Positions 7,197 to 14,343 of a stretch of DNA of 15,624 nt are shown here, piece by piece. This DNA comes from Chloroflexota bacterium. Lineage in GTDB: Bacteria; Chloroflexota; Dehalococcoidia; UBA3495. Under the pieces are notes generated by a model, which saw nothing but the letters and a program-made list of their open reading frames with translations, was not told where the DNA came from and made no database searches. Within the stretch, counting starts at the first letter, position 1. Every line of letters starts with the position of its first letter. Position numbers and translations under genes: made by a program. Location of the stretch: contig PAMF01000019.1 of assembly GCA_002707185.1 (NCBI GenBank), forward strand, positions 6,821 through 22,444, written 5' to 3'.

Positions 7197-7253
7197 GACC
7201 ACCACCTTTAAACACTAAACTATCAAATGCCAAATAGACCAACTAGCTACGAT

Positions 7254-7307
7254 TATAATAACAGGGTTTTTATTATAGAAACTCACCATATCCTATATGT
7301 GAGGATA
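7254..7307. promoter_or_regulatory. Divergent control region between the MaoC-like and HIBADH-like genes
   Basis: A perfect 8-bp inverted repeat, TATAATAA (7254-7261) and TTATTATA (7270-7277), places a perfect TATAAT on each strand. These could be the -10 boxes of back-to-back promoters, though no good -35 match is seen for either. Next to it a second inverted repeat, TATCCT (7289-7294) and AGGATA (7302-7307) with a 7-base loop, could be an operator. The predicted leaders would be about 70 bases on the minus strand and 100 on the plus strand. Confidence 0.4.
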
Positions 7308-7367
7308 CCTTGCATGCTGGTAACTACTAAATGATAATAAACAAAATTATTTAAGGACATGGTAAAA

Positions 7368-8297
7368 ATGAAAGTTGGTTTTATAGGTCTCGGAACCATG
7401 GGAAGTAGTATGGCGTACAACTGCCTTCAGGGCGGAAATGATATGATTGTGCATGATATCCGTCGAGAATCCGCTACCCCACATCTGGAAGGAGGGGCAA
7501 CCTGGGCCGATACTCCTAAAGAGGTGGCCGAGAATTGTGATGTCGTATTCACTTCATTGCCAGGACCAACCGAAATAGAAGCAGTGGCTCTCGGTGAAGA
7601 CGGATTGATAACCGGTTTTAGCCCAGGAAATACTTATTTTGACCTCAGCACCAATTCCCCTACCTCTATTAGACAAATCCATGAAACCTTTGCAGCCCGG
7701 GGAATCAATGTTATGGATGCACCGGTCAGCGGAGGACCGCGAGGGGCGAAAAGTAGAAATTTGGCGATTTGGGTAGGTGGCGATAAAGCTTTATTTGATC
7801 AATACAAATCCATACTAGATTCAATTGGAGATAAAGCCTACTATGTTGGACCTATCGGTTGCGGTTCCATAGCTAAGCTTGTCCACAATTGCTCGGGCTA
7901 TATCATACAAACCGCTTTAGCAGAAACCTTCACTATGGGTGTCAAAGCCGGCGTAGAACCTTTGGCGTTGTGGCAAGCAGTAAGAAGGGGAGCACAGGGC
8001 AGAAGGGGTTCATTTGAGGGTTTGGCAGAACATCTTTTACCAGGGACCTTTGATCCACCCGATTTTGCCTTGAGATTAGCAAGGAAAGACGTAGATTTGG
8101 CCGTATCAGTAGGGCGCGAATATGATGTTCCTATGAAGTTAGCAAACTTGACTCTAGCAGAAATGACTGAGGCTATGAACAGGGGATGGGGCGGGCGAGA
8201 TTCTAGAGTAGCTATGCTACTTCAGGAAGAGCGCGCGGGAGTAGAAGTCCGAGTAGACCAGGAAGAACTAAAACGAAGTATGGAACACGATGGATAA
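7368..8297 (+). CDS. 3-hydroxyisobutyrate dehydrogenase family NAD(P)-dependent oxidoreductase
   Basis: This is a beta-hydroxyacid dehydrogenase, 309 residues from the chosen ATG. The N-terminal Rossmann motif GFIGLGTMG (4-12) binds the cofactor, and Asp30 at the end of the second strand suggests NAD rather than NADP. The substrate signature DAPVSGGPRGAKS lies at 117-129. The catalytic Lys170 is in GCGSIAKLVHN with the conserved Asn174. The C-terminal all-helical domain contains LARKDVDLAVSVGREYDVPMKLA. An ATG 9 bases earlier (7359) is in frame, but it would leave only one base after AAGGA at 7353-7357; from 7368 the spacing is 10, and MKVGFIGLG is the usual family N-terminus. Members oxidise 3-hydroxyisobutyrate, tartronate semialdehyde, hydroxymethylglutarate or similar acids; which one applies here is not readable. 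The stop codon abuts the stop codon of the convergent gcvPB with no base between. Confidence 0.92.
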   Translation: MKVGFIGLGTMGSSMAYNCLQGGNDMIVHDIRRESATPHLEGGATWADTPKEVAENCDVVFTSLPGPTEIEAVALGEDGLITGFSPGNTYFDLSTNSPTSIRQIHETFAARGINVMDAPVSGGPRGAKSRNLAIWVGGDKALFDQYKSILDSIGDKAYYVGPIGCGSIAKLVHNCSGYIIQTALAETFTMGVKAGVEPLALWQAVRRGAQGRRGSFEGLAEHLLPGTFDPPDFALRLARKDVDLAVSVGREYDVPMKLANLTLAEMTEAMNRGWGGRDSRVAMLLQEERAGVEVRVDQEELKRSMEHDG

Positions 8298-9767
8298 TCA
8301 GGCATCCCGTCTCCACCTCAAATCGGGGCGGCGTGCCGCCCCCGCCTCGTCCAAACGAGAAACAGGAGTAGTGTGAGGTGCATGTTGTACCAATTCCGGA
8401 TCATCGTGGGATTCCTGGTTGATACTCCTCATAGCCCCTATAAAAGCATCAAGCGTTTCGCGCGTTTCTGATTCCGTCGGCTCTATCATTAATGCCTCAT
8501 GGACGATTAGAGGAAAATACATAGTAGGAGCATGGTAGCCATAATCAAGTAGTCGTTTTGCTACCTCCAATCCACTGACTCCACGTTCTTTTTGCCAGTC
8601 TGCCGAAAAAACCACCTCATGCATACACCTACGATCGTAAGGTAAATAATAAATATCCCTGAGAGCTTCCATAAGGTAATTGGCATTTAGCACAGCATTA
8701 CTACTGATAGAAATCAGACCACTTTCCCCCAAGGTCCTTATATAGGTATAGGCACGTAGTAAAACTCCAAAGTTGCCGTGAAACCCGCTGATCTTACCAA
8801 TACTTTTCTCGGGATGAACTAAAGAATATTGGGGCGAATTCCCTTCATGCTTAGCAACCACTGGAGCTGCTAAAAATGGGAGCAAATCCTTACTACAGCA
8901 AACTGGCCCCGCTCCCGGGCCGCCCCCTCCGTGTGGAGTGCTAAACGTTTTGTGGAGATTGGAATGGATTACATCAAATCCCAAATCACCCAATCTCACT
9001 TTCCCGAGAAGAGCGTTCATGTTTGCCCCATCACCGTACACCAATCCGCCGGCCTCATGAACAACCCGACACACCTCCACGATGTTGGTATCAAAAATGC
9101 CAAGAGTGCTGGGTAAGGTGATCATAACACCAGCTAAATTTTGATCGGCTAGCTCATGCAAAGCGTTTAAATCTACATTACCCTCCGCATCAGAAGGCAA
9201 GGTAACAACATCAAATCCAGCCATAGCAGCCGAAGAGGGATTAGTCCCATGGGCACTATCGGGAATAGCCATTTTAGTTCTATGACTGTCCCCGCGAGAC
9301 ATGTGGTAGGCTCTCATCATCAACACACCAGCAAGTTCCCCGTGAGCACCTGCTAGTGTGGCGAGACTCACACCGGCCATCCCTGTAATATTCGCTAGAA
9401 ACTCTTGGAGCCTGTAAAGGACTTCCAATGCTCCCTGGCATGTTTCCAAAGGCTGCCGCGGATGTATACCTGCGAAACCCGCCATAAAGGAAACTTCATC
9501 ATTTATTTTAGGGTTGTACTTCATAGTACAACTGCCTAGAGGATAAAAGTGGGTATCGATGGAGAAGTTAAGTTGGCTTAGGTTAGTAAAATATTGTACA
9601 ACTTCTGGTTCTGATATCTCCGGCAAATCCAATTCTGATCTCAACATGCCGTCATCAGGCAGGATTTGGAGAGGAACATCCAGCGGCGGCGGAACTACTC
9701 CCATGCGCCCTGGAGAACTCCGGTCCATCAGCAATTTACCAGTGTTCCTGCTACCGCCAACTTGCAT
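8298..9767 (-). CDS. gcvPB: Glycine dehydrogenase (decarboxylating), P-protein subunit 2
   Basis: This is the PLP-carrying half of the two-gene form of glycine decarboxylase. It removes CO2 from glycine and passes the aminomethyl group to lipoyl-H protein in the cytoplasm. The 489 residues match the family. Visible are the FYPLGSCTMKYNPK segment (74-87), the PDSAHGTNP loop (169-177), VYGDGANMNA (243-252) and the PLP lysine Lys273 in SNLHKTFSTPHGGGGPG. The C-terminal HTTPVSRLDEAGAARRPDL is common to this subunit. The ATG overlaps the TAA of gcvPA by one base, and AGGAG at 9778-9782 lies just before it inside gcvPA. This is a translational-coupling arrangement that suits two subunits needed in equal amounts. 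It is the last gene of the operon; no hairpin follows because the stop codon touches that of the convergent dehydrogenase gene. Confidence 0.97.
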   Translation of the reverse strand: MQVGGSRNTGKLLMDRSSPGRMGVVPPPLDVPLQILPDDGMLRSELDLPEISEPEVVQYFTNLSQLNFSIDTHFYPLGSCTMKYNPKINDEVSFMAGFAGIHPRQPLETCQGALEVLYRLQEFLANITGMAGVSLATLAGAHGELAGVLMMRAYHMSRGDSHRTKMAIPDSAHGTNPSSAAMAGFDVVTLPSDAEGNVDLNALHELADQNLAGVMITLPSTLGIFDTNIVEVCRVVHEAGGLVYGDGANMNALLGKVRLGDLGFDVIHSNLHKTFSTPHGGGGPGAGPVCCSKDLLPFLAAPVVAKHEGNSPQYSLVHPEKSIGKISGFHGNFGVLLRAYTYIRTLGESGLISISSNAVLNANYLMEALRDIYYLPYDRRCMHEVVFSADWQKERGVSGLEVAKRLLDYGYHAPTMYFPLIVHEALMIEPTESETRETLDAFIGAMRSINQESHDDPELVQHAPHTTPVSRLDEAGAARRPDLRWRRDA

Positions 9768-11107
9768 TAGTTAAATTCTCCTAATACTGATACCAAAGAA
9801 TCTATATCGTCTCTTGAATTCATCTCAGTTATACAAAGCAACATTGCATTGTTAAACCGTTGATTGTCGATATTTCCAGTTGCCTCGGACGTGAGATCCA
9901 ATCCTCCAAGGATATTATCCTGTAACAATCTCCGATTTATATCCTCAGGTGACACGGGGCATTTCACTACAAACTCTTGAAAGAAAGCACCGTCAAGGGG
10001 TATCTCATACCCTGGGAGTTCAGCGATTTTAGAGGCTGCATAATGAGCTTTGTGATAGCACAGTTCTGATATTTGACGGAGACCATTTTTACCCATAGCG
10101 GACAAATACACAGTAGACGCTAATGCGTAAAGTGCTTCATTTGTACAAATGTTACTTGTTGCACGCTCTCGCCTGATGTGCTGCTCCCTTGTTTGGAGAG
10201 TTAACACAAAACCGGTTCTACCTTGATCATCAAGCGTTCGCCCAACCAACCTACTAGGCATTTGGCGGATATATTGCTGTTTGGTCGTAAAGAGACCTAG
10301 ATAAGGACCACCAAAACTGGTCGGAATGCCAAGTGGTTGACCCTCTCCCGTAACTATATCCGCATCATAAGTACCCGGTGGTTTAAGCATGCCCATAGCC
10401 ATCGGATCAGCCGAGACTACCAACAAAGCACCCTTTTGATGAGCCAGATCACTGAAGTAACTGAGATCTTCTAAATATCCATAAAAGTTAGGATACTGGG
10501 AAACCAGGCATGCAGTTTCATCTGTTATATCTAATTGACCCACAGAAGCAAGAGTTAAATCGATTCCCTGTGCCTGGCAATAGGTTTTGATCACTTGCAA
10601 ATAGTCAGGAGATATGGTGTCTACAACGACCACATGTTCCCTCTGAGTTACCCTGCAAGCCATCAACACTCCCTCAGCCAGACTAGTAGCCCCATCATAC
10701 ATTCCGGCATTAGCCACTTCCATATCATACAAGTTGGCTATCAGGGTTTGAAATTCATAGATCACCTGCAGAGTACCTTGACTGACCTCTGGTTGGTATG
10801 GCGTGTAAGCGGTTAGAAATTCACCACGAGTGATCAAGGATTTGACTATAGATGGAATAAAATGATGATACGAGCCAGCCCCCAGGAAGGACGGCCCGCT
10901 TATTAAAGCCCGGTTCTTAGATGCCAACCCCGAGAGTTCTTTCTGAATTTCTAACTCAGAAAGAGGCTCGGATAAATTTAGCGCGGGGTTTCGAAATTCT
11001 TCTGGTATATCAAGGAACAAATCATTTACAGAATCAACTCCGATAGTTCGCAACATCTCGGCCTGGTCTAGTTCTGTATTCGGAATGTAGTGGGACTGAA
11101 AGTTCAT
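9767..11107 (-). CDS. gcvPA: Glycine dehydrogenase (decarboxylating), P-protein subunit 1
   Basis: This is the non-PLP-lysine half of the split P-protein and forms the active alpha2beta2 enzyme with the gcvPB product. At 446 residues it has the usual length. Family landmarks include MLRTIGVDSVNDLFLDIPEEF near the N-terminus, FLGAGSYHHFIPSIVKSL, FLTAYTPYQPEVSQGTLQ, MYDGATSLAEG, and GEGQPLGIPTSFGGPYLG later on. The ATG at 11107 follows gcvH by 37 bases, with only a weak purine stretch (GAAAG) upstream, so initiation may rely partly on reinitiation after gcvH. Its TAA overlaps the ATG of gcvPB. In many bacteria the P-protein is one chain of about 950 residues; the split form is typical of Firmicutes, Thermotogae, archaea and Chloroflexota. 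Confidence 0.97.
   Translation of the reverse strand: MNFQSHYIPNTELDQAEMLRTIGVDSVNDLFLDIPEEFRNPALNLSEPLSELEIQKELSGLASKNRALISGPSFLGAGSYHHFIPSIVKSLITRGEFLTAYTPYQPEVSQGTLQVIYEFQTLIANLYDMEVANAGMYDGATSLAEGVLMACRVTQREHVVVVDTISPDYLQVIKTYCQAQGIDLTLASVGQLDITDETACLVSQYPNFYGYLEDLSYFSDLAHQKGALLVVSADPMAMGMLKPPGTYDADIVTGEGQPLGIPTSFGGPYLGLFTTKQQYIRQMPSRLVGRTLDDQGRTGFVLTLQTREQHIRRERATSNICTNEALYALASTVYLSAMGKNGLRQISELCYHKAHYAASKIAELPGYEIPLDGAFFQEFVVKCPVSPEDINRRLLQDNILGGLDLTSEATGNIDNQRFNNAMLLCITEMNSRDDIDSLVSVLGEFN
9778..9782 (-). promoter_or_regulatory. Ribosome binding site of gcvPB inside the end of gcvPA
   Basis: AGGAG on the minus strand lies 10 bases before the gcvPB ATG (9767), within the last codons of gcvPA. 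Together with the one-base TAATG overlap it supports coupled translation of the two P-protein subunits. Confidence 0.65.
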
Positions 11108-11144
11108 ATTACGCTTTCAAATTAAAAGATTGGTTAAATGCTGA

Positions 11145-11534
11145 CTATAACCCGTCGATGTAAGACTGGTACTCTGATGCCGCCATTAACCCATCGAGTT
11201 CATTAACACTCGTCATAGTAACCCGAATCAACCAACCCTTACCAAAAGGATCTTCATTAACAAGTTCCGGATGGTCATTTAGATCAGAATTAGATTCGAT
11301 TACATTACCGCTGATCGGAGAGAATAGATCTGAAACCGCTTTCACTGACTCTATCTCGCCCATTTTATCCAATTGTTTTACAACGGAACCAGTTTGAGGA
11401 AGTTCTAAGTAAACTATATCTCCCAGTTGATCTTGGGCATAGTCCGTTATACCGACCAAGACCTCATTCGCGTCCGTGTTTTCCACTTTAACCCACTCGT
11501 GTTCTTGAGTATATTTGCAATCATCAGAAATCAA
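11145..11534 (-). CDS. gcvH: Glycine cleavage system H protein (lipoyl carrier)
   Basis: This is the lipoylated shuttle that carries the aminomethyl group from the P-protein to the T-protein and then its electrons to the L-protein. The 129 residues match the family. The N-terminus has YTQEHEWVKVE (8-18), then VGITDYAQDQLGDIVYLELP (27-46). The lipoate attachment site is GEIESVKAVSDL with Lys65, followed by SPISGNVIESNSDL and NEDPFGKGWLIRV. The start is a TTG (11534), five bases after the gcvT stop. It is supported by GGAGG at 11546-11550, inside the last codons of gcvT; no ATG offers a better start without losing the conserved N-terminus. It needs lipoate-attachment enzymes, which are not encoded here. 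Confidence 0.97.
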   Translation of the reverse strand: MISDDCKYTQEHEWVKVENTDANEVLVGITDYAQDQLGDIVYLELPQTGSVVKQLDKMGEIESVKAVSDLFSPISGNVIESNSDLNDHPELVNEDPFGKGWLIRVTMTSVNELDGLMAASEYQSYIDGL

Positions 11535-11539
11535 CTTAC

Positions 11540-12667
11540 TTAAGACCTCCTCGGTCTGGAATAAAAGGGTAGTTCGACCACTTCTGTATCGGTCATACGG
11601 CCTCTGATATCAATCTGTAGCCTTTGTCCGATCTTCGAATAGCGCTCCAAAACGTAGCCCATAGCAATACTCTTGTCAAGGGTAGGAGAATAGCTTCCGC
11701 TGGTTACATGTCCTATTTCTCCACCTTCAAATGAAATCGGATAACCAACTCTAGGCGCGCTCCTGCCCATTAAATGCAAACCGATCAATTTCTTTTCAGT
11801 ACCTTGTTCAATCTGATTATGAAGTACTTCCGAGCCAATAAACCCACCGGATTGTTTGACAAATCGATTTAGCCCGGCCTCGATAGGTGTCGTGTCTTCG
11901 TCAATCTCATGACCATGTAATGGCAACCCTGCCTCCAATCGCAATACATCTCTTGCACCTAATCCAGCTGGAACAGCACCGCTTTTTACTAGCTGATCCC
12001 ACGCATCCGCAAGCATGGTCTTCTCAATAACTACCTCAAACCCGTCTTCTCCAGTATACCCGGTTCGACCCATAAAAACTGCTTTGCCTTTTAATGCACC
12101 TGTTTTCCAGGTTCCTTCTCCAGCAGAAAACAACCTAAGCGACGATGGATGCACACCGTCCCTCAAAGTAAACAATTCATCTATTAAACTAACTGCGTCT
12201 GGGCCTTGCACAGCCATTAATCCCGTGTCTAAGGTAGTATCTGATATGTTACAGGCATTTCCAAATTTCTCTGCGTTCCACTTATTGAACCACCCTACTA
12301 CTGCATCTCTATTACCGGCATTAGGTATCAAAAGATAATTCTGTTCTTCCAGTTTATAGAAAATAGTATCGTCAATTACTCCTCCAGCCGGATTACAAAT
12401 CATGCAGTACCTAGCCCTGCCAATTCTCAAGTTGCTGGCCGATCCCGTTAACATCCAATCTAAAAATTCAGTTGCGGAAGGGCCGGATATGTACAGCCTG
12501 CCCATATGGGACACGTCAAAAATCCCTACCTTTGTCCTAACAGATTCGACTTCGGAAATAATACCCGAATACTGTACTGGCATATCCCAGCCACCAAATG
12601 GAACCATCCGTGCACCGGCAGATATATGGGAATCGTAAAGAGGTGTTCTTTTATTGGAATCAGTCAA
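11540..12667 (-). CDS. gcvT: Glycine cleavage system T protein (aminomethyltransferase)
   Basis: This protein releases ammonia from the aminomethyl group on H protein and moves the carbon to tetrahydrofolate, giving 5,10-methylene-tetrahydrofolate. The 375 residues match the family. Landmarks are the N-terminal KRTPLYDSHISAGARMVPFGGWDMPVQY, VGIFDVSHMG (47-56), GGVIDDTIFY, PNAGNRDA in the folate site, GRTGYTGEDGFEVV, GARDVLRLEAGLPLHGHEID and the C-terminal GHVTSGSYSPTLDKSIAMGYV. The start is a TTG at 12667 (T-D-S-N-K-R-T-P-L) with only a weak GAGAG before it. No ATG precedes the conserved KRTPLYD motif. It is the first gene of gcvT-H-PA-PB, so the operon promoter should lie in 12668-12760. The last codons hold the ribosome site of gcvH. 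Confidence 0.97.
   Translation of the reverse strand: MTDSNKRTPLYDSHISAGARMVPFGGWDMPVQYSGIISEVESVRTKVGIFDVSHMGRLYISGPSATEFLDWMLTGSASNLRIGRARYCMICNPAGGVIDDTIFYKLEEQNYLLIPNAGNRDAVVGWFNKWNAEKFGNACNISDTTLDTGLMAVQGPDAVSLIDELFTLRDGVHPSSLRLFSAGEGTWKTGALKGKAVFMGRTGYTGEDGFEVVIEKTMLADAWDQLVKSGAVPAGLGARDVLRLEAGLPLHGHEIDEDTTPIEAGLNRFVKQSGGFIGSEVLHNQIEQGTEKKLIGLHLMGRSAPRVGYPISFEGGEIGHVTSGSYSPTLDKSIAMGYVLERYSKIGQRLQIDIRGRMTDTEVVELPFYSRPRRS
11546..11550 (-). promoter_or_regulatory. Ribosome binding site of gcvH inside the end of gcvT
   Basis: GGAGG on the minus strand is formed by the arginine codons near the gcvT C-terminus. It lies 11 bases before the TTG of gcvH and supports that non-ATG start. Confidence 0.6.
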
Positions 12668-12684
12668 ACCAGAACTCTCAAAGA

Positions 12685-12714
12685 ATTATACGTAGATTAA
12701 TTAAGTACCAATAA
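12685..12714 (-). promoter_or_regulatory. Candidate promoter of the glycine cleavage operon
   Basis: A perfect TATAAT is read on the minus strand at 12690-12685. Upstream, TTGGTA (12711-12706, spacer 15) or TTATTG (12714-12709, spacer 18) could serve as a -35 box. If the -10 is correct, the transcript would start near 12678 and leave a leader of only about 11 bases before the gcvT TTG. That leaves no room for a glycine riboswitch. Confidence 0.45.
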
Positions 12715-12746
12715 GCCCGTTAGATGCTATTTTAACGGCTAGCATC
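12715..12746. promoter_or_regulatory. Interleaved inverted repeats upstream of gcvT, likely operator
   Basis: GATGCTA (12723-12729) pairs perfectly with TAGCATC (12740-12746). CCGTTA (12717-12722) pairs perfectly with TAACGG (12733-12738), and with one bulged C this arm extends to GCC...GGC. The two repeats interlock. The block sits just upstream of the proposed -35 of gcvT, where an activator or repressor dimer would bind. The rest of the 237-base gap (12747-12904) holds no gene; a lone TATACT at 12836-12841 may be the -10 of the divergent gene. Confidence 0.45.
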
Positions 12747-12904
12747 ATACCTTTCACGAGGAGAGCACGCAAGGCTCCTGGAAGATTGATTCTAGACTCT
12801 TAATCCAAGATTTATTAATTTATGCTTTTGGTCTGTATACTATGTTCAAAAGTCCGAATTATGTCTGGTAGCTACTACCCCCAAAGTGTGAAGGAGCAGG
12901 AATC

Positions 12905-14272
12905 ATGCGAATAATGTTAATTGCCACCAACCGTCACAACAGGTGGATGACGCGGCAAGAAGTTCGACCACTACCCATCGGGTTGGCTTATGTAGCAGCT
13001 TACATTGATCAATCGAAGCATGATTTGAAAATGGTAGACTTGATGTTCTCTGATGACTACCTACAACATACGGAAGATATCATTAACGAGTTTAAACCCG
13101 AGTTAATTGGCATATCGATCCGGAACCTTGATAACGGCAGTTACGTCAACCCTCAATCAGCTCTCCCTGTGACAAAAGACGTAATCACCAGAATTAGAAG
13201 TTGCAGCGAGGCAATTATTACCTGTGGTGGTCCGGCATTTAGCATATTACCAAAAGAATGCTTTAAATATCTGAATCCCGATATCGGTTTAGCCGGAGAC
13301 GCAGCAGACACGTTTGCCCAATTAGCCGACTTTTTCGATACTCAAAATATTTTACGCCATCCATCTATTAGCAACGAAATATTAACAGAGCTAGACCAAT
13401 TCTCCGGAGTAGTTTATCAACAAGGGCACAATATTCACGTCGCTGAACACAGAGCTTCATCCACCTTAGCGGAAGCTCCAAGACTCGACGAACTAGACTT
13501 AAGCCAATACAGACAAGCAGGATTTGGAGTAGGAGTTATAACCAAACTGGGATGGTATCAATCCACGATAGAAGCACCAACTAAGGGATCCAACGATCCA
13601 AATGCTAATAACGACTTGAGAATTTCCAACTCTGTTGACCACGTCATTAAAGAAATTCAAAGGCTAAAAAGTCAATATAATCTAGGTGAATTCTTCTTCA
13701 TAGACCAGGCTTTCAACCAACCACCTGATTTCGCAAAGGCACTTTGCAAGTCTCTAATAACAACAAACCTCGACATTAAATGGAATACAAATATGTCTAC
13801 TAATGGATCAGACAGTGAATTAATATCACTGATGTCCCAGGCAGGTTGCCAAATGGTATTAATCGGCGGGCCTGTAGTTTCCATGCAGAATGATAAAAAC
13901 GAATCGTCAGGAATAGAATCCTCATTAGAGCAACTGACTACTTTATGCGATCTATGTCATAGCCAAGGTCTTCCATACAGCATTACGCAAGCTTTTGGAG
14001 AACCTGGGGAGACCGATAAAACTATATCCATCAAATTAGCAGGATTATCACAGGTGGCAGGAACGGAGCGGTCCGCCCATGTAAATATGAGAATAGGGAA
14101 CAGGCTGCTCCCTGGCTCTCCCCTTTTAAATTTAGCGATACAAGATGGATTAATCAATGAAGAAACTGACCTACTGATGCCTGTGTTTTACGTAGAGCCT
14201 TCAGTAAAACCACATATCGTAGACACACTGAAAGCCGCGGCCGGACCCAATTCAAACTGGCATATAATGTGA
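12905..14272 (+). CDS. Cobalamin-binding/radical-SAM-like protein lacking the cluster cysteines
   Basis: The 455-residue product has the layout of B12-binding-domain radical SAM proteins. A Rossmann-like N-terminal domain (1-140) opens with MRIMLIATN, PLPIGLAYVAAYI and PELIGISIRNLDN, and continues to ITCGGPAFSILP. A TIM-barrel-like radical SAM domain (about 195-410) follows, with GFGVGVITKLG, the strand GEFFFIDQAFN (261-271), AGCQMVLIGG and GEPGET (365-370). A C-terminal tail includes LLMPVFYVEP. At the place of the CxxxCxxC loop that holds the 4Fe-4S cluster (after Gly216), it reads WYQSTIEA. The three cysteine positions are W217, T221 and A224, and no Cys lies between residues 120 and 280. 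The classic DxHxxG B12 motif is also absent. It is thus probably a non-catalytic or re-purposed member. AAGGAG at 12891-12896, 8 bases upstream, supports the ATG. It is divergent from gcvT and 71 bases before the flavoenzyme, so probably co-transcribed with it. Function unknown. Confidence 0.82.
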   Translation: MRIMLIATNRHNRWMTRQEVRPLPIGLAYVAAYIDQSKHDLKMVDLMFSDDYLQHTEDIINEFKPELIGISIRNLDNGSYVNPQSALPVTKDVITRIRSCSEAIITCGGPAFSILPKECFKYLNPDIGLAGDAADTFAQLADFFDTQNILRHPSISNEILTELDQFSGVVYQQGHNIHVAEHRASSTLAEAPRLDELDLSQYRQAGFGVGVITKLGWYQSTIEAPTKGSNDPNANNDLRISNSVDHVIKEIQRLKSQYNLGEFFFIDQAFNQPPDFAKALCKSLITTNLDIKWNTNMSTNGSDSELISLMSQAGCQMVLIGGPVVSMQNDKNESSGIESSLEQLTTLCDLCHSQGLPYSITQAFGEPGETDKTISIKLAGLSQVAGTERSAHVNMRIGNRLLPGSPLLNLAIQDGLINEETDLLMPVFYVEPSVKPHIVDTLKAAAGPNSNWHIM

Positions 14273-14333
14273 TCTCGTCCGGAAGGGCAAATATTCATTT
14301 ATCCAGGCTATCGTTGTTCAATTGAATCTAGAC

Positions 14334-14339
14334 GGGAGG
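14334..14339 (+). promoter_or_regulatory. Ribosome binding site deciding the TTG start of the FAD oxidase gene
   Basis: GGGAGG lies 4 bases before the TTG at 14344. The spacing is short, but the next in-frame ATG comes some 50 codons later, inside the conserved FAD-binding domain. The TTG is therefore the only reasonable start. Confidence 0.6.
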
Positions 14340-14343
14340 ATCT

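Noticed and set aside
12015..12700. Plus-strand open frames opposite gcvT
   Set aside because: They overlap a clearly coding gene on the other strand and show no protein-family features.
12715..12746. RNA pseudoknot formed by the interleaved repeats
   Set aside because: The order of arms would allow a pseudoknot on paper, but two of the connecting loops would have no bases, and the block appears to lie upstream of the transcription start.
12668..12904. Glycine riboswitch upstream of gcvT
   Set aside because: Glycine riboswitches often precede gcvT, so I looked for one. The conserved glycine-aptamer core sequences were not seen, and the likely promoter leaves a leader of only about 11 bases.
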